Shown here: positions 14,287 to 23,800 of the stretch, one piece after another
How the letters are laid out: each line of letters starts with the position of its first letter
Position numbering within the stretch: position 1 is the first letter of the stretch
DNA from: a virus
IMG/VR virus record: IMGVR_UViG_3300033052_000098
Span: 1-26,471 of that record
Strand: one strand, 5' to 3'
Length of the DNA: 26,471 nt
Notes under the pieces: generated by a model
Database searches by the model: none
Told to the model about the DNA's origin: nothing
What the model saw: only the letters and a program-made list of their open reading frames with translations
Translations under genes and position numbers: made by a program

Positions 14287-14472
14287 ATGACCGCCACGCC
14301 TGGACATCGCGAGTTGAGCCCGAACCAGATCGAGCGGATCGCGGCGATCAAGGACGCGGGCGCGAGCCTGATGGAGGTTCTGGACGTCCAGCCGGCCGGC
14401 CGTGAGTTGAGCATCGCCAGGACCAAGGTCGAAGAGGCGATCATGTGGGCGACCAAGGGCGTCGTCGGCTGA
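14287..14472 (+). CDS. Small Acb2/Tad1-like protein (candidate cyclic-nucleotide sponge)
   Basis: 61 aa. Sequence order fits the Acb2/Tad1 hairpin family: GHRELSPNQIERIAAIKDAG, a short linker, then GRELSIARTKVEEAIMWATKG. That is two helices, with the second carrying the A-x-T-K-x-E-E-A-x-M-W pattern typical of these phage proteins. From memory, Tyr11 and Lys26 of Pseudomonas phage Acb2 contact cyclic dinucleotides. H7 and K22 here have the same 15-residue spacing, with histidine in place of tyrosine. The known proteins soak up CBASS or Thoeris signals, and acb2 lies beside capsid genes in some transposable Pseudomonas phages. ATG 14287 follows an AGGA, and the stop overlaps the next start. 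Similarity was judged by eye. Confidence 0.65.
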   Translation: MTATPGHRELSPNQIERIAAIKDAGASLMEVLDVQPAGRELSIARTKVEEAIMWATKGVVG

Positions 14473-14909
14473 TGGCCTACGCCACTGTGCAGGATATGGT
14501 CGATCGGTTCACCGAGGCCGAGATGCGCCAGCTGGCGCCGGCCCCGGCCGGCACGGTTCCGCCCTATGTGACCACCACCATCGAGCGGGCGCTGACCGAC
14601 GCCTCGGCCGAGTTGGACTCCTATCTGGCCGTCAAGTTTCCGGTCCCCCTGACCGCCGGCCTGCCGCTGCTGACCAAGGCGGCCTGCGATCTGGCGCGCG
14701 AGGCCCTGGACCGCCAGGGCCGCGAGCCGGTGCTGGAGGCGGGCAAACGGGCGCGGTCCTGGGCGAAGGATGTGGCGGCGGGGCGCGCGACCCTGGGGTC
14801 CGGCCCAGGCGGCGACGCCGAGGCCGTGCCGGAGGTGGAAGGCGGGGTGCAGATCCTGACGTCCGACCGCGTGTTCACCGACGCCGGGCTGGAGGGCTAT
14901 CTGCGATGA
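14472..14909 (+). CDS. DUF1320 protein (Mu gp36-like head-tail connector)
   Basis: 145 aa starting at ATG 14472, which overlaps the preceding stop. The DUF1320 pattern is clear: MAYATVQDMVDRFTEAEMRQL, ERALTDASAELDSYLAVKFP, and LLTKAACDLAREAL. The family is helical and lies between head and tail genes in Mu-like phages, where it probably acts as a connector or completion protein. The last third is less conserved. The stop overlaps the next ATG (ATGA). Confidence 0.85.
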   Translation: MAYATVQDMVDRFTEAEMRQLAPAPAGTVPPYVTTTIERALTDASAELDSYLAVKFPVPLTAGLPLLTKAACDLAREALDRQGREPVLEAGKRARSWAKDVAAGRATLGSGPGGDAEAVPEVEGGVQILTSDRVFTDAGLEGYLR

Positions 14910-15412
14910 GCGGTTTCAGCCTGACCCTATCCTATGACGACCTGGATATCCGCGCGACCATGACGCGACTGCGGATTCTCGGCGCCGATCTTCGCGAGGA
15001 GGTGCTGACGCCGGTCGGCGCGACGCTGGAAGCGACCACGGTCGAACGGTTCGACACCAATGTGGGACCGGACGGCGAGGCTTGGGAGCCGTCGCTGCGC
15101 GCCTCGATCACCGGCGGCCGGACCCTGGTCGAGCGCGGGCATCTGCGCGACAGCATCCATTATGTCCTCGAGGACGATGCGGTGGAGATCGGCTCGGCCG
15201 ACATCCGCGCGGGCGTCCACCAGTTCGGCGCCGTCATCCACGCCAAGACCAGCGCGGGCCTGAACTTCACCCTGGCCGACGGTCTGGGGGTCACCGTCGA
15301 TAGCGTGCAGATGCCCGAGCGCCCCTTCGTCGGCCTGTCGGCCGAAGACGGCCAGCTGGTGATCGGCATCGGTCAAGCCGCCCTGGCGCGTGCGCTGGAG
15401 GGCCGCAAATGA
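14906..15412 (+). CDS. Phage virion morphogenesis protein (Mu G / PF05069-like)
   Basis: 168 aa. Diagnostic segments are VERFDTNVGPDGEAWEPS, TLVERGHLRDSIHY, the EIGSADIRAGVHQFGAVI strand-helix, and PERPFVGLSAED near the end. The family is needed for head completion or tail joining. It is displaced here to after DUF1320, whereas in Mu the G gene directly follows F. ATGA overlap with the upstream gene fixes the start. Confidence 0.87.
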   Translation: MSGFSLTLSYDDLDIRATMTRLRILGADLREEVLTPVGATLEATTVERFDTNVGPDGEAWEPSLRASITGGRTLVERGHLRDSIHYVLEDDAVEIGSADIRAGVHQFGAVIHAKTSAGLNFTLADGLGVTVDSVQMPERPFVGLSAEDGQLVIGIGQAALARALEGRK

Positions 15413-15843
15413 GCGATCTGTTCACCGCCATCGCCGACCGCCTGGCGCCGCTGGTGTCAGCCGCCGCTTCGGTGCGGGCCGCCACCTCGGCCGCCGAGGT
15501 CGAGACCGAGGTGCTGGGTCCGGTTCCGGTCGTCCTGGTCGTGCCGTCCGGCGAGCGGTGGGTCGAGCCGCGTGAGGCCGGCTTCCAGGTTTCGGTCGCC
15601 GGCCGCCTGGGGTTCTCGTGCGTCGTCGCCATGACCTTGCCCGGCGGCGCGCCGGAATGGTCGGCCGTGCGCGCCCAGATCCGCGCCGCCCTGTTGGGCT
15701 GGACGCCGGATGCGCCGGATGCGGCCGGCCCCGTCTACGCCGCCGGCGGACGTCTGCTGGCCTATTCGGCCGGCGACGGCGGACGCTGGGTTCACGCCTT
15801 CGACTTCAACCTGCCTGCCCAGGCTACCTACGGGATCCAATGA
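15409..15843 (+). CDS. Tail terminator/completion-like protein
   Basis: 144 aa starting by ATGA overlap. Pattern: a helical start (LFTAIADRLAPLVS), strands with GPVPVVLVVPSGERW, a RLGFSCVVAM strand, a central helix preceding LLGWTPDAPDAAG, a GGRLLAYSAGDGGRWVHAF strand and a final FDFNL strand. This order fits the tail terminator/gp37-like (DUF1834-like) proteins that cap tail tubes. Position between the morphogenesis protein and tail tube gene agrees. The exact family is uncertain. Confidence 0.7.
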   Translation: MSDLFTAIADRLAPLVSAAASVRAATSAAEVETEVLGPVPVVLVVPSGERWVEPREAGFQVSVAGRLGFSCVVAMTLPGGAPEWSAVRAQIRAALLGWTPDAPDAAGPVYAAGGRLLAYSAGDGGRWVHAFDFNLPAQATYGIQ

Positions 15844-16058
15844 TGACCGCCGAGAGAGAAAAGCCCACCAAGCCGGCCGACGTGGCCAAGGGCCGCGCGC
15901 CCGATTTCGACACCGCCGCGATGGCCGCCGCCCAGGCCGCCGTCGAAGCCGCCCGTGCGGGAAAGGGCGCCGACGGTTCGTCCGTCGAGGACGCGCCCGC
16001 CAAATCCCCGACCCCTGCGCCGGCCTCGCCCGCGCTGACCAAGATCAAGGAGGCCTGA
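15840..16058 (+). CDS. Small Ala/Pro/Lys-rich protein before the tail tube gene
   Basis: 72 aa. ATG 15840 overlaps the upstream stop (ATGA); a second ATG follows directly. The sequence is low-complexity: a lysine/proline start (REKPTKPADVAKG), an alanine-rich helix (AMAAAQAAVEAARAGKG) and a Pro/Ala/Ser tail. It looks disordered. Equivalent tiny genes precede tail tube genes in related phages but I know of no function. The short gap to the tail tube holds a strong AAGGAGG. Confidence 0.55.
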   Translation: MMTAEREKPTKPADVAKGRAPDFDTAAMAAAQAAVEAARAGKGADGSSVEDAPAKSPTPAPASPALTKIKEA

Positions 16059-16062
16059 GGCC

Positions 16063-16992
16063 ATGGATCGCCAGCTGCTGCTGATCAAGAAAGAGACGGT
16101 CTATGGGACGCCCGTGGCGACCCTGGCGGCCGACACCATCTGGGCTGAAGGCGTCCGCTACAGCCTGAAGGGCACCAAGGTCGAGAGCGACCCGGCCAAG
16201 CCCGGCGTCGGCGGGTCGCCCAGCCAGGTCTATGGCGAACACGCCGAGGTGACGTTTGAGGTGCCCCTGGCGGGGTCCGGGACCGCCGGAACGGCCCCGA
16301 AATGGGGGCCGCTGGTCAAGGCGGCGGGTCTGGCCGAGACGATTGTGGCGACCACCTCGGTCACCTATCGGCTGATGGACGATCCGTCGGCCAGCGACAG
16401 CGTGACCATCGTCTGGCGCGACGCCAAGCGGACGCACCAGCTGGCCGGCGCTCGTGGCAAGGTGGGGCTGAAGGCGGTCGCCGGTCAGCGGCCGATGCTG
16501 ACCTTCACCTATCGCGGCCTGTATTCGCCGGTCGCGGCGGGCGCGAGCCTGGTCGCCGCCGACGCCGATTTCACCGGCTGGAACGACGCCAAGCCCATCG
16601 CCCAGGGGCGCACGACCTTCTCGTTCGGCGGTCAGGCCATGCCGCTGCGCGACCTGACCCTGGACGCGGCCGACAACATCAAGTTCGTCGACCTGCCCCA
16701 CCAGGAAAACGTCCAGCTGCTGGGTTCGCGCACCCTGTCGGGCAAGATCAAGGCCACGACCCCGCCGATCGCCGCCTTCAATCCGGAAACGGCGTGGGTC
16801 AGCCGCGCCGCCCAGGCCTTCAGCCTGGTGCACAACACCACGGCCGGGTCGATCGTCACCGTGACGGGCCAGGGGCAGGTGGACGAGCCGACCTACAGCC
16901 GCGACGGGGAGGAGGACGTGTTCGAACAGAACCTGACCCTGATCGGCACGACCCTGGCCGCCAGCGACGATCTGATCATCGTCCTGACCTGA
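16063..16992 (+). CDS. Major tail (tube) protein of siphovirus type
   Basis: 309 aa. It opens with MDRQLLLIKKETVYGTP, a start often seen in tail tube proteins of transposable siphophages and lambda-like phages. It continues with alternating beta strands, such as YGEHAEVTFEVPLAGSG, MLTFTYRGLY and FTGWNDAKPIAQG, ending FEQNLTLIGTTLAASDDLII. No sheath gene neighbours it. The AAGGAGG ribosome-binding site at 16047-16053, 9 nt before the ATG, is one of the best in the window, and a strong intrinsic terminator follows, as suits an abundant virion protein. Confidence 0.85.
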   Translation: MDRQLLLIKKETVYGTPVATLAADTIWAEGVRYSLKGTKVESDPAKPGVGGSPSQVYGEHAEVTFEVPLAGSGTAGTAPKWGPLVKAAGLAETIVATTSVTYRLMDDPSASDSVTIVWRDAKRTHQLAGARGKVGLKAVAGQRPMLTFTYRGLYSPVAAGASLVAADADFTGWNDAKPIAQGRTTFSFGGQAMPLRDLTLDAADNIKFVDLPHQENVQLLGSRTLSGKIKATTPPIAAFNPETAWVSRAAQAFSLVHNTTAGSIVTVTGQGQVDEPTYSRDGEEDVFEQNLTLIGTTLAASDDLIIVLT

Positions 16993-17017
16993 TCCGCAGA
17001 CCCGGTCGCGAGTTCGA

Positions 17018-17049
17018 GGGGCGGCCGGATCGACCCGGCCGCCCCTTTT
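17018..17049 (+). terminator. Intrinsic terminator after the tail tube gene
   Basis: GGGGCGGCCGG (17018-17028) pairs perfectly with CCGGCCGCCCC (17035-17045) across a 6-nt loop and is followed by TTTT. This is the best + strand terminator in the window. It lies between the tail tube and the chaperone gene, so it probably lowers expression of the later tail genes relative to the tube protein. Confidence 0.85.
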
Positions 17050-17104
17050 CGAGGCCCTTCGACACGCTTTCAAACCCTGTTCGAACCCAAAGGACACATG
17101 AACC

Positions 17105-17446
17105 ATGAGCGCGAAATTCGACTTCAAGACCTTGGAGACAGGGTTCGAGGCCGACTGGCCGGTGAAGGTCAGCATGCCCATCGACGGCGGCGGCGTGGAG
17201 GTGCAGACCTTCATGGCCCGGTTCCGGTCGCCCCTCCCGGCCGTCATCGAGGCGGCCGACGCCATCGAGGACATCGCGCAACGGCTGAAGTTCACGCTGC
17301 AGTCATGCATGATCGGCCTGGCCAAGAGCGAAGGCCAGGCGCTGACGCCCGAACTGTTCGAGGCGATGTGGGCGTCCACGCCGGTGATGAAGGCGCTGGT
17401 CGCGGCCTTCGGCGAGTTCCGCACGGGATCTCCGGCAAAAAACTGA
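17105..17446 (+). CDS. Tail assembly chaperone, short form (gpG-like)
   Basis: 113 aa. A beta-rich start (KFDFKTLETGFEADWPVKVS) leads to a helical second half (AADAIEDIAQRLKFTLQSCM). It matches the size and position (between tail tube and tape measure) of the lambda gpG-type chaperone. The stop TGA at 17444-17446 comes directly after a slippery heptamer, so this is the product made when ribosomes do not shift. It would bind the tape measure during tail assembly and be absent from the virion. Confidence 0.8.
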   Translation: MSAKFDFKTLETGFEADWPVKVSMPIDGGGVEVQTFMARFRSPLPAVIEAADAIEDIAQRLKFTLQSCMIGLAKSEGQALTPELFEAMWASTPVMKALVAAFGEFRTGSPAKN

Positions 17447-17850
17447 AGGCGGCGGCCCGGCTGTTCGCCCTGGGCCGCCGATCGACTGATGAAGCGAGCC
17501 AGGCGGAACTGGACCGCGCCGCCGAGGATATGGCCGCCTTCGGCTTCTCGGAGGCCGCCGTGGCCAGGATGCAGGCCGAGGCGCGGCGCGCCCTGGCCGA
17601 TGAGGGCCTGGCCATCCATCCCGACAATATCGTGGCCGTGCGCTGGTTCCTGGCCATGCAGACCCAGTGGCGAGCGGTGAGCCTGTCCACCATGGAGCGC
17701 GCGGAGATCCGTCGCACTGGCCTGGACTACGCCGTGGCCGAAGCGACGGCGCGGCTGAAGGGGCTGGAGCCGTCGGCCGACGCCTTCGCCCGGTTGCAAC
17801 TGCTTGAGGCCGAGGCTCTGACCGCCTGGGCCGAGGAGGCGAGACGTTGA
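17105..17850 (+). CDS. Tail assembly chaperone, long -1 frameshift form (gpGT-like)
   Basis: Joining 17105-17443 to 17443-17850 gives a 248-aa protein that changes from PAKN-stop to PAKKLKAAARLFALG. The extension is helical (AELDRAAEDMAAFGFSEAAV, then AVRWFLAMQTQWRAV) and ends at 17850. The downstream frame has excellent codon usage but no start codon with a ribosome-binding site near the junction, so it is best explained as a frameshift extension. Its end overlaps the tape measure start by 4 nt. The role is recruitment of the tape measure and tube subunits, by analogy with lambda GT. Confidence 0.8.
17437..17480 (+). promoter_or_regulatory. Programmed -1 ribosomal frameshift signal
   Basis: The slippery heptamer A AAA AAC (17437-17443) is in the correct phase for the short-form frame and abuts the TGA. 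Six nucleotides later, CGGCGGCCC (17450-17458) pairs perfectly with GGGCCGCCG (17472-17480) across a 13-nt loop. Heptamer, spacer and stem-loop together form a canonical -1 signal. Confidence 0.85.
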
Positions 17851-20800
17851 GCGACCTGATCGCCCGCCTGAGACTGGAGGCCTCCGCCGGCAACGTGCCG
17901 GCGGTGGCGACCCAGACCGAACGATCGCTGGACGGCGTCCGAGCGGGCGCCCAGCGCGCCGGCGCCGGTATGGGCGCCGCCCAGGCCGACGCCAACCGCC
18001 TGGCGGTCGGACTGGATCGGACCGGCGATCAGGCGGACCGCCTGGAGCGGCGGATGTCGAGCCTGCGCGGCGGGGTTTCGGCCCTGGGCGGGGTTTTGGG
18101 CGCGACCGGCCTGGTGGTGTTCGCCGGGGACATCTCCAAGGCGGCCTTCGCCGCCGGCGGGCTGGAGCTGGGCTTGGGCGCCGTCGCCGGCGGCGCGGCC
18201 GGGGCCAGCGCCGAACTGGCCTTCGTCCGGACCGAGGCGGCGCGGCTGGGCCTGGTCGCCCAGGCGACCAGCAAGGACTTCCTGTCGCTGGCCGCCTCGA
18301 CCAACGGCACGGCCATCGCCGGCGAACAGACCCGTCAGGTGTGGCTGGCCACAGCCGAGGCGGGGATGGCGCTGGGCCGCGCCCCCGAGGAGATCGGGCG
18401 CGGTCTGAATGCTCTGTCGCAGATCGCCGGCAAGGGCGTGGTCTCCATGGAAGAGGTCCGCCAGCAGCTGGCGGAGGCCATTCCCGGCGCGGCGATCATC
18501 GGCGCGCGGGCCATGAACATGACCTCGGCCGAGTTCAACAAATTGGTCGAGAGCGGCAAGCTGACGGCGGAGGTCTTCCTGCCCGCCTTCGCCGCCCAGC
18601 TGCGCGAGGAGTTCGGGCCGTCGATCGACGCCTATCTGACCAGCCCGCTCGGTGTGGCGCGTCAGGAAACCGGCGCTTTCCAAACCTCGTTGAACGACCT
18701 GAGGGCCGCGAGCGGCGAGGGCTTCCTGGAGGGGATGACCGACGGGCTTAAGCGGCTGAACGCCGAGCTGGGCAGCGAGGAGGCGGCGGAGCGGGCGCGC
18801 GACATCGGCCGCGCCCTCGGCGAGGCGGCGACGGTGGGGGCCGACGCCCTGATCTTCCTGATCGACCACCTGGACGAACTGCAGACGGCCGCGGAGGCGG
18901 TGGCCGGGGTCGCCCTGGTTCGATTCCTGACGGGTACGGCGGCTGCGGCGCGCGAGGCGGCGGCGGCCTATGTGGTCAAGGCCGGGGCGGCGCGGACGGC
19001 CGCCGCCACGGCGCAACAGGGCCTGGCCGCCGAGGCCGTCGCCCTGGGCGGGGTGCGCGGCGCCATCGTCCAGGCGGCCCAGGCCGAGGTGGTCGCGGCC
19101 CGCGCGATCCAGACCACGACGCTTCAGCGCGTCGCCGCCGCCGAGGCGGCCCTGGCCCTGGCGCGGGTCGAGGCGGCGACGATCACCAATTCGGCCACTC
19201 TGGCCCAACGCCGCCAGGCGGTCGCCCTGGCCGAGGCTGAACTGACCGCCGCGCGCAACGCCTCGGCGGTCGCCGCCGGCCGCGTGGCCGCCGCCGAGGC
19301 CGGACAGGCGCGGTCGCTGACGGGACTGGGCCAGGCGGCCGGGGTCGCCAAGGCCGGAATGAGCGGACTGCTGGGGCTGGTCGGCGGTCCCTGGGGCGCG
19401 GCTTTCCTGGCGGCCGGAGCGGCGGTCTACGCCCTGGTCAAGGCGCAGGAAGCCGAGGAGGCCAAGAGCCGGGAGCTTCAGGGCGTCCTGGAAGAAGGTC
19501 GCGCGCGCTACGTCGCTTTGGACGAAGCGCGTCGCGCCTTGGGCGGCAGCACGGGCGAGGTCATCGCTGCAGAAGATCAGGCGGCCGTGTCCGCCGCCAA
19601 CCTCGCCGGTGAAGTCGATAAGCTGGCGGACGCTCACTATCGCGCGGCGGCGGCGGCGCAATGGCACGCGCTGCAAGAGCTTAAGCTGCAGGCGACCAAG
19701 TCCAAGACTGCAGCCGACGAAGCGCTCGGGCAATATAACCAGCGGCGGGAGATCGCGGCCTCGGCCGAGCGCACGGTTTCGACGCCTTATGGTTCGGCGC
19801 CGATGATCGGCGGGTCGCCCTATACGGCGGCAGGGGATGCGCGCGCGCGCAACTCGGAAGAATACCGCACGGCCGCCGGGCTTATCGAAGTCGCGACCCG
19901 TGACCAGGCTGAAGTCAGGGCGGCTGAGGCGCGTCTGCGCGATGGTGTTGATGTTCCGGAGCCGACCGTCGCGACCAACACCGTCAGCGACAGCAAGGGG
20001 AGCAAGAGGCGGGACCGCGCCCGCGATCTGGCGGCCGATCTGGCGTTGGAAAAGGCCGCCTTCCTGAGCCATGCGGAGGCCGCGCTGAAGGGCGAGGCGG
20101 CCCTGGATCAGTGGCGGATCACCCAGGCCGGGGTCGAGGCCGTGGCGCGCGCCGGCGTCGAGGCGTCATCGACCGCCGCCATGGCCATTCGGGACCAGGC
20201 TGAACAGGTCGAACGCCTGGCCATCGCGGACGAGCGGATCGAGCGCGCGGCCGGATTCCGGCGCGCGGCCGAGGCGGACACCGCCGCCCTGGTCCGCAAG
20301 GGCGCCGCGGCGCTGCAGGGACAGGCCGCGCTGGAGGCGCTGCGGATCTCGGAAGCCGGGCTCGAGGTGCTGAGCCAGGCGCGGGTCGAAAGCCTGGATC
20401 AACTGAACGGCAAGGAACGCGAGGCGGTCGCCGCCGCCGTCGCCTCGGCCGAGGCGCGAGAGCGCCAGGCCATCGCCACCGAAAAGGCCGAGGCCGCCGG
20501 TCGTTCGATTGAAGAGCTGGACCGTCAGATCGCGACCGAGGAACGCCGTCAGGCCGTCGTCGGTCGCGGGGTCGAGGCCGAGGTCGCCTATGCCCGGGCC
20601 GAGTTCGTCCGTCAGGAGGTCGAGCGCGCCGGTTTGCGGGTCACCGACGAGGCGGCGCGGGCCATCATCGACAAGGCGAACGCCCTGTTCCGCCTGCAGG
20701 CGATCAGCGACGGTTCGCAGGCGGCGGCCGACGCCGAGCGCGAGTTGCGGCTGATGCGGCTGTCCAACCGCGAGCGCGAGCTGGCGGTGAGGGCCGAGAC

Positions 20801-23800
20801 CATTCTGGCCGAGCTGGCCGCCACAAAGTCGGAGCTGTCCGAGCAGGAGCGCGCGGCCATGGCCGAGCGCCGCGCCCAGGCCGAGCTGGAGGCCGAAGAG
20901 ACGGCCGCCGCCATCGGTCGGATCACCACCAGTCTTCGCGACGGCTTCGTCAAGGACGGCAAACTGGGCATGGACCAGGTCGGCGACTATGCCGAGGAGC
21001 GGCTGAGGGCGGCGGTATACGACGCCTTCCTGGCCGATCCGATCCGGATCTTCGTCGAGGCCACAGTCGATATCGCCAACGATCTGGCCAAGGATGTGCT
21101 GAAGGGCATTATGGGCGGCGGCTCCGGCGGCGGTCTGGGTCAGATGCTGGGTCAGATGCTGGGATTTGGCGGTCAGACGGGCGGCGCCGCCGGCGGCCTG
21201 AGCGGGTTCAGCAGTCTGGGCGCCAACTGGAACGCCGCCGGTCTGTTGGGTCAGGCCGGGATCGTGGCGGGGATCGGCGCCCTGGGCAGCCAGCTGGCGG
21301 GGTCGATCACCGGCGCCCTCGGCGGCAATGTCCAGAAGGCGCAGTCGTGGGGCTGGTTGGGCGGCATTCCGGGCCTGATCGCGGGGCTGACGGACAAGGC
21401 CGACCGACCCTACGCCCGCGCCGATGTCGAGGTCCAAAACGGCAAGTTCGTCCTGGCGGGAACCCAGGCGGCCGACGGCGGCGACGAGGCCGGGATTGCG
21501 GCGGCCGGCAAGGCTCTGGCCGACCAGCTGAATACGCTGGCCAAGACGTTCGGCCTGGACCTTTCGAAGGTCGAAAACCTCTACACCACCCTGGGCAAGA
21601 CCCAGGGTGGAAACGCCAAGGCCCTGGGCGGCGACGGCTTCTTCGGCGGGGCGATCAACGGCCTTGGCATGCTGGACGGCGCCCGAGACGTGAAGGGGTG
21701 GACGCTCGGCGCCGGGGTCAAGTTCAGCCAGGGGCAGGACGCCGAGGCGATCACCGAACAGATCCTGCGCGACACGCTGCTGCGCGCCATCAACGCCGGG
21801 GCGTCCGATCTTTCGGAGGCGGAAAAGCGCTTCGTGGCGGCGGCCGAGAGTCTGGACGAGGCGGTCGATTACATCGAGAAGTCGCGCGGGTTCGGTCAGA
21901 GCCTGGACGACATGCTTCTGGAGTTGCTGGACCCGGCCGCCTTCGAAAAAAAGAAGGCCCTGGACGCGGTCGAGGCCACCTATCAGGCCCTGAAGGCCGA
22001 GGCGGAGAAGATGATCGGGGCGGGGCTGTTGTCGGCCGACGTCCTGAAGAAGATCGAGCAGCTGCGCGACCTTCAGCTGGACGCGGCGCTGAAGAATCTC
22101 GAGGGCGCCGCCGGCGCGACCGGCAACCCGTTTGCGGACGTCCGCGACAAGCTGAAGTCCTGGCTAGACGCCCTGGCGATTTCGGATCTGGCGCCGGGCG
22201 GTCCGATGACCCAGTACGAAAGAATGCTGACCCTGGCGCGGATGGGCGATCAGACGGCCTTGGCGAACCTGACCACCTATGCCGACCGGCTGTTGCGCGC
22301 AGATCGGGAGGCGACGGGAAGCGCCGAAGACCGCACAGCCCTGTACAATCGGGTGACGGCTGACGTGGCGGCTCTGGTCGAACAGATCGAGCCGCTGACG
22401 CCGGCGGCGATCGCCGGGCCGATCGTGGAGGCCTTGGGCGCCTCACAGACGGCGGTGGCCCAGGTGCTGAAGGCCTTGCCACCCGAGATCGCCGCGCCGC
22501 TGCTGGCGGCTATATTGCGAGAGCCGGACTGGGCGACCCAGCTGTTGGGCGAGAACGTCCAGGTGCCGCCCGCTCTGGAGGCGGTGCGCGAACAGGTGCG
22601 CGCGGCCTCGGCCGAGACGGCCGGGCCGATCGTGGAGGCGGTGCTGAAGACGCCCGAATGGGCGGTCGTGATGGCCGCCTCGGTTGGAACGGTGACGCCG
22701 TCCATCGCGCTGCTGCAGGCCGCCCTGGCCGGGCTGCCGCCCGAACTGGTCGGGCCCATCCTGGCGGCGCTTACAGCCACGCCGGCCTGGGCCGATGCGA
22801 GCCTAGGCTACCTGTCCAGCCTGCCGCCCTCGCTGGAACTGATCGGCGCGCTGTTGGCGGGCCAGCCTGCGGCGATCGCCGGGCCGATCATCGCCGCCCT
22901 GGAACGCACGCCCGCCTGGGCGAACGTCCTGCTGCAATGGCTGTCCACGCCCGCCAACGACAACCCGACGCCCACGGCCCCCAAGACGGACGCCGTGCTG
23001 GATCCGCTGGCCGAGCTGGCCGGCCTGTCGCCCGCGCGTGGCGGGAAGAATCGGCCGTACAGCCGCGCCGACATCGTGGCCATGAACGGCCAGTGGACGG
23101 TCGCGGGACTGGAGACGGCGGACGGGGGCGATCGGGCGGCGGCCCAGGCCCTGGGTTCGGCCATTACGGAAAGCCTGAACGCGGCCTCGGCCCTGTTCGG
23201 CATCGATGTGAAGGCGCTGGAGGGGCTTTACACCACGGCCGGCTTCGTCACCGGCAAGAACTTCAAGGCCCTGGGCGGCGAAGGCTTCTTCGGCGGTGAC
23301 ATCAACGGGTCGGTCGATTATTGGAACCAGGCCGGACGCGACAAGAAGGGCAATACGGTCGGCTCGGGCGTGACGTTCGAACAGGTTGGATCGGCGGCCG
23401 ACCTGGCCGAGCAGGTGGTGTGGGAGACGATCCAACGGGCCATCGCCGCCGGCGGGTCCAAGCTGACCGCCGACCAGGCGGCCCAGATCAAGTCCGCCGG
23501 CAGCCTGGAGGCGGCCTTGGCGGCCCTGAGCCGACTGGGCGCGGCGATCGAGACGCCGGTGCTTTCGCCCAAGACGGGGGCGGGCACGGGCAATATGGCC
23601 GGCCGGACCGATCTGCAGTCCGTCATCGATCTGCGCACCAGCCTGACCGACCAGATGGTGTCGCTTCAACAGGTGTTTGAAGACCAGTTCACCGCCCTGG
23701 CCGAGGCCACCGCCGACGGTCTGTCGGAGGTCGCTGGACTGTCTTCGCAGCAACTCGCGGCGCTGAGGGATCTGGCGTCGTCGCAGCGGGTGGCCAACGC

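Noticed and set aside
17443-17850. Downstream chaperone frame as an independent gene
   Set aside because: No start codon with a ribosome-binding site near the junction, and the slippery heptamer with correctly placed stem-loop explains the arrangement better.
16045-20072. Two long minus-strand open frames opposite tail genes
   Set aside because: Stop-free antisense frames are expected in very GC-rich coding DNA; the + strand proteins are recognisable and the antisense ones show only G/R/Q-rich low-complexity sequence.
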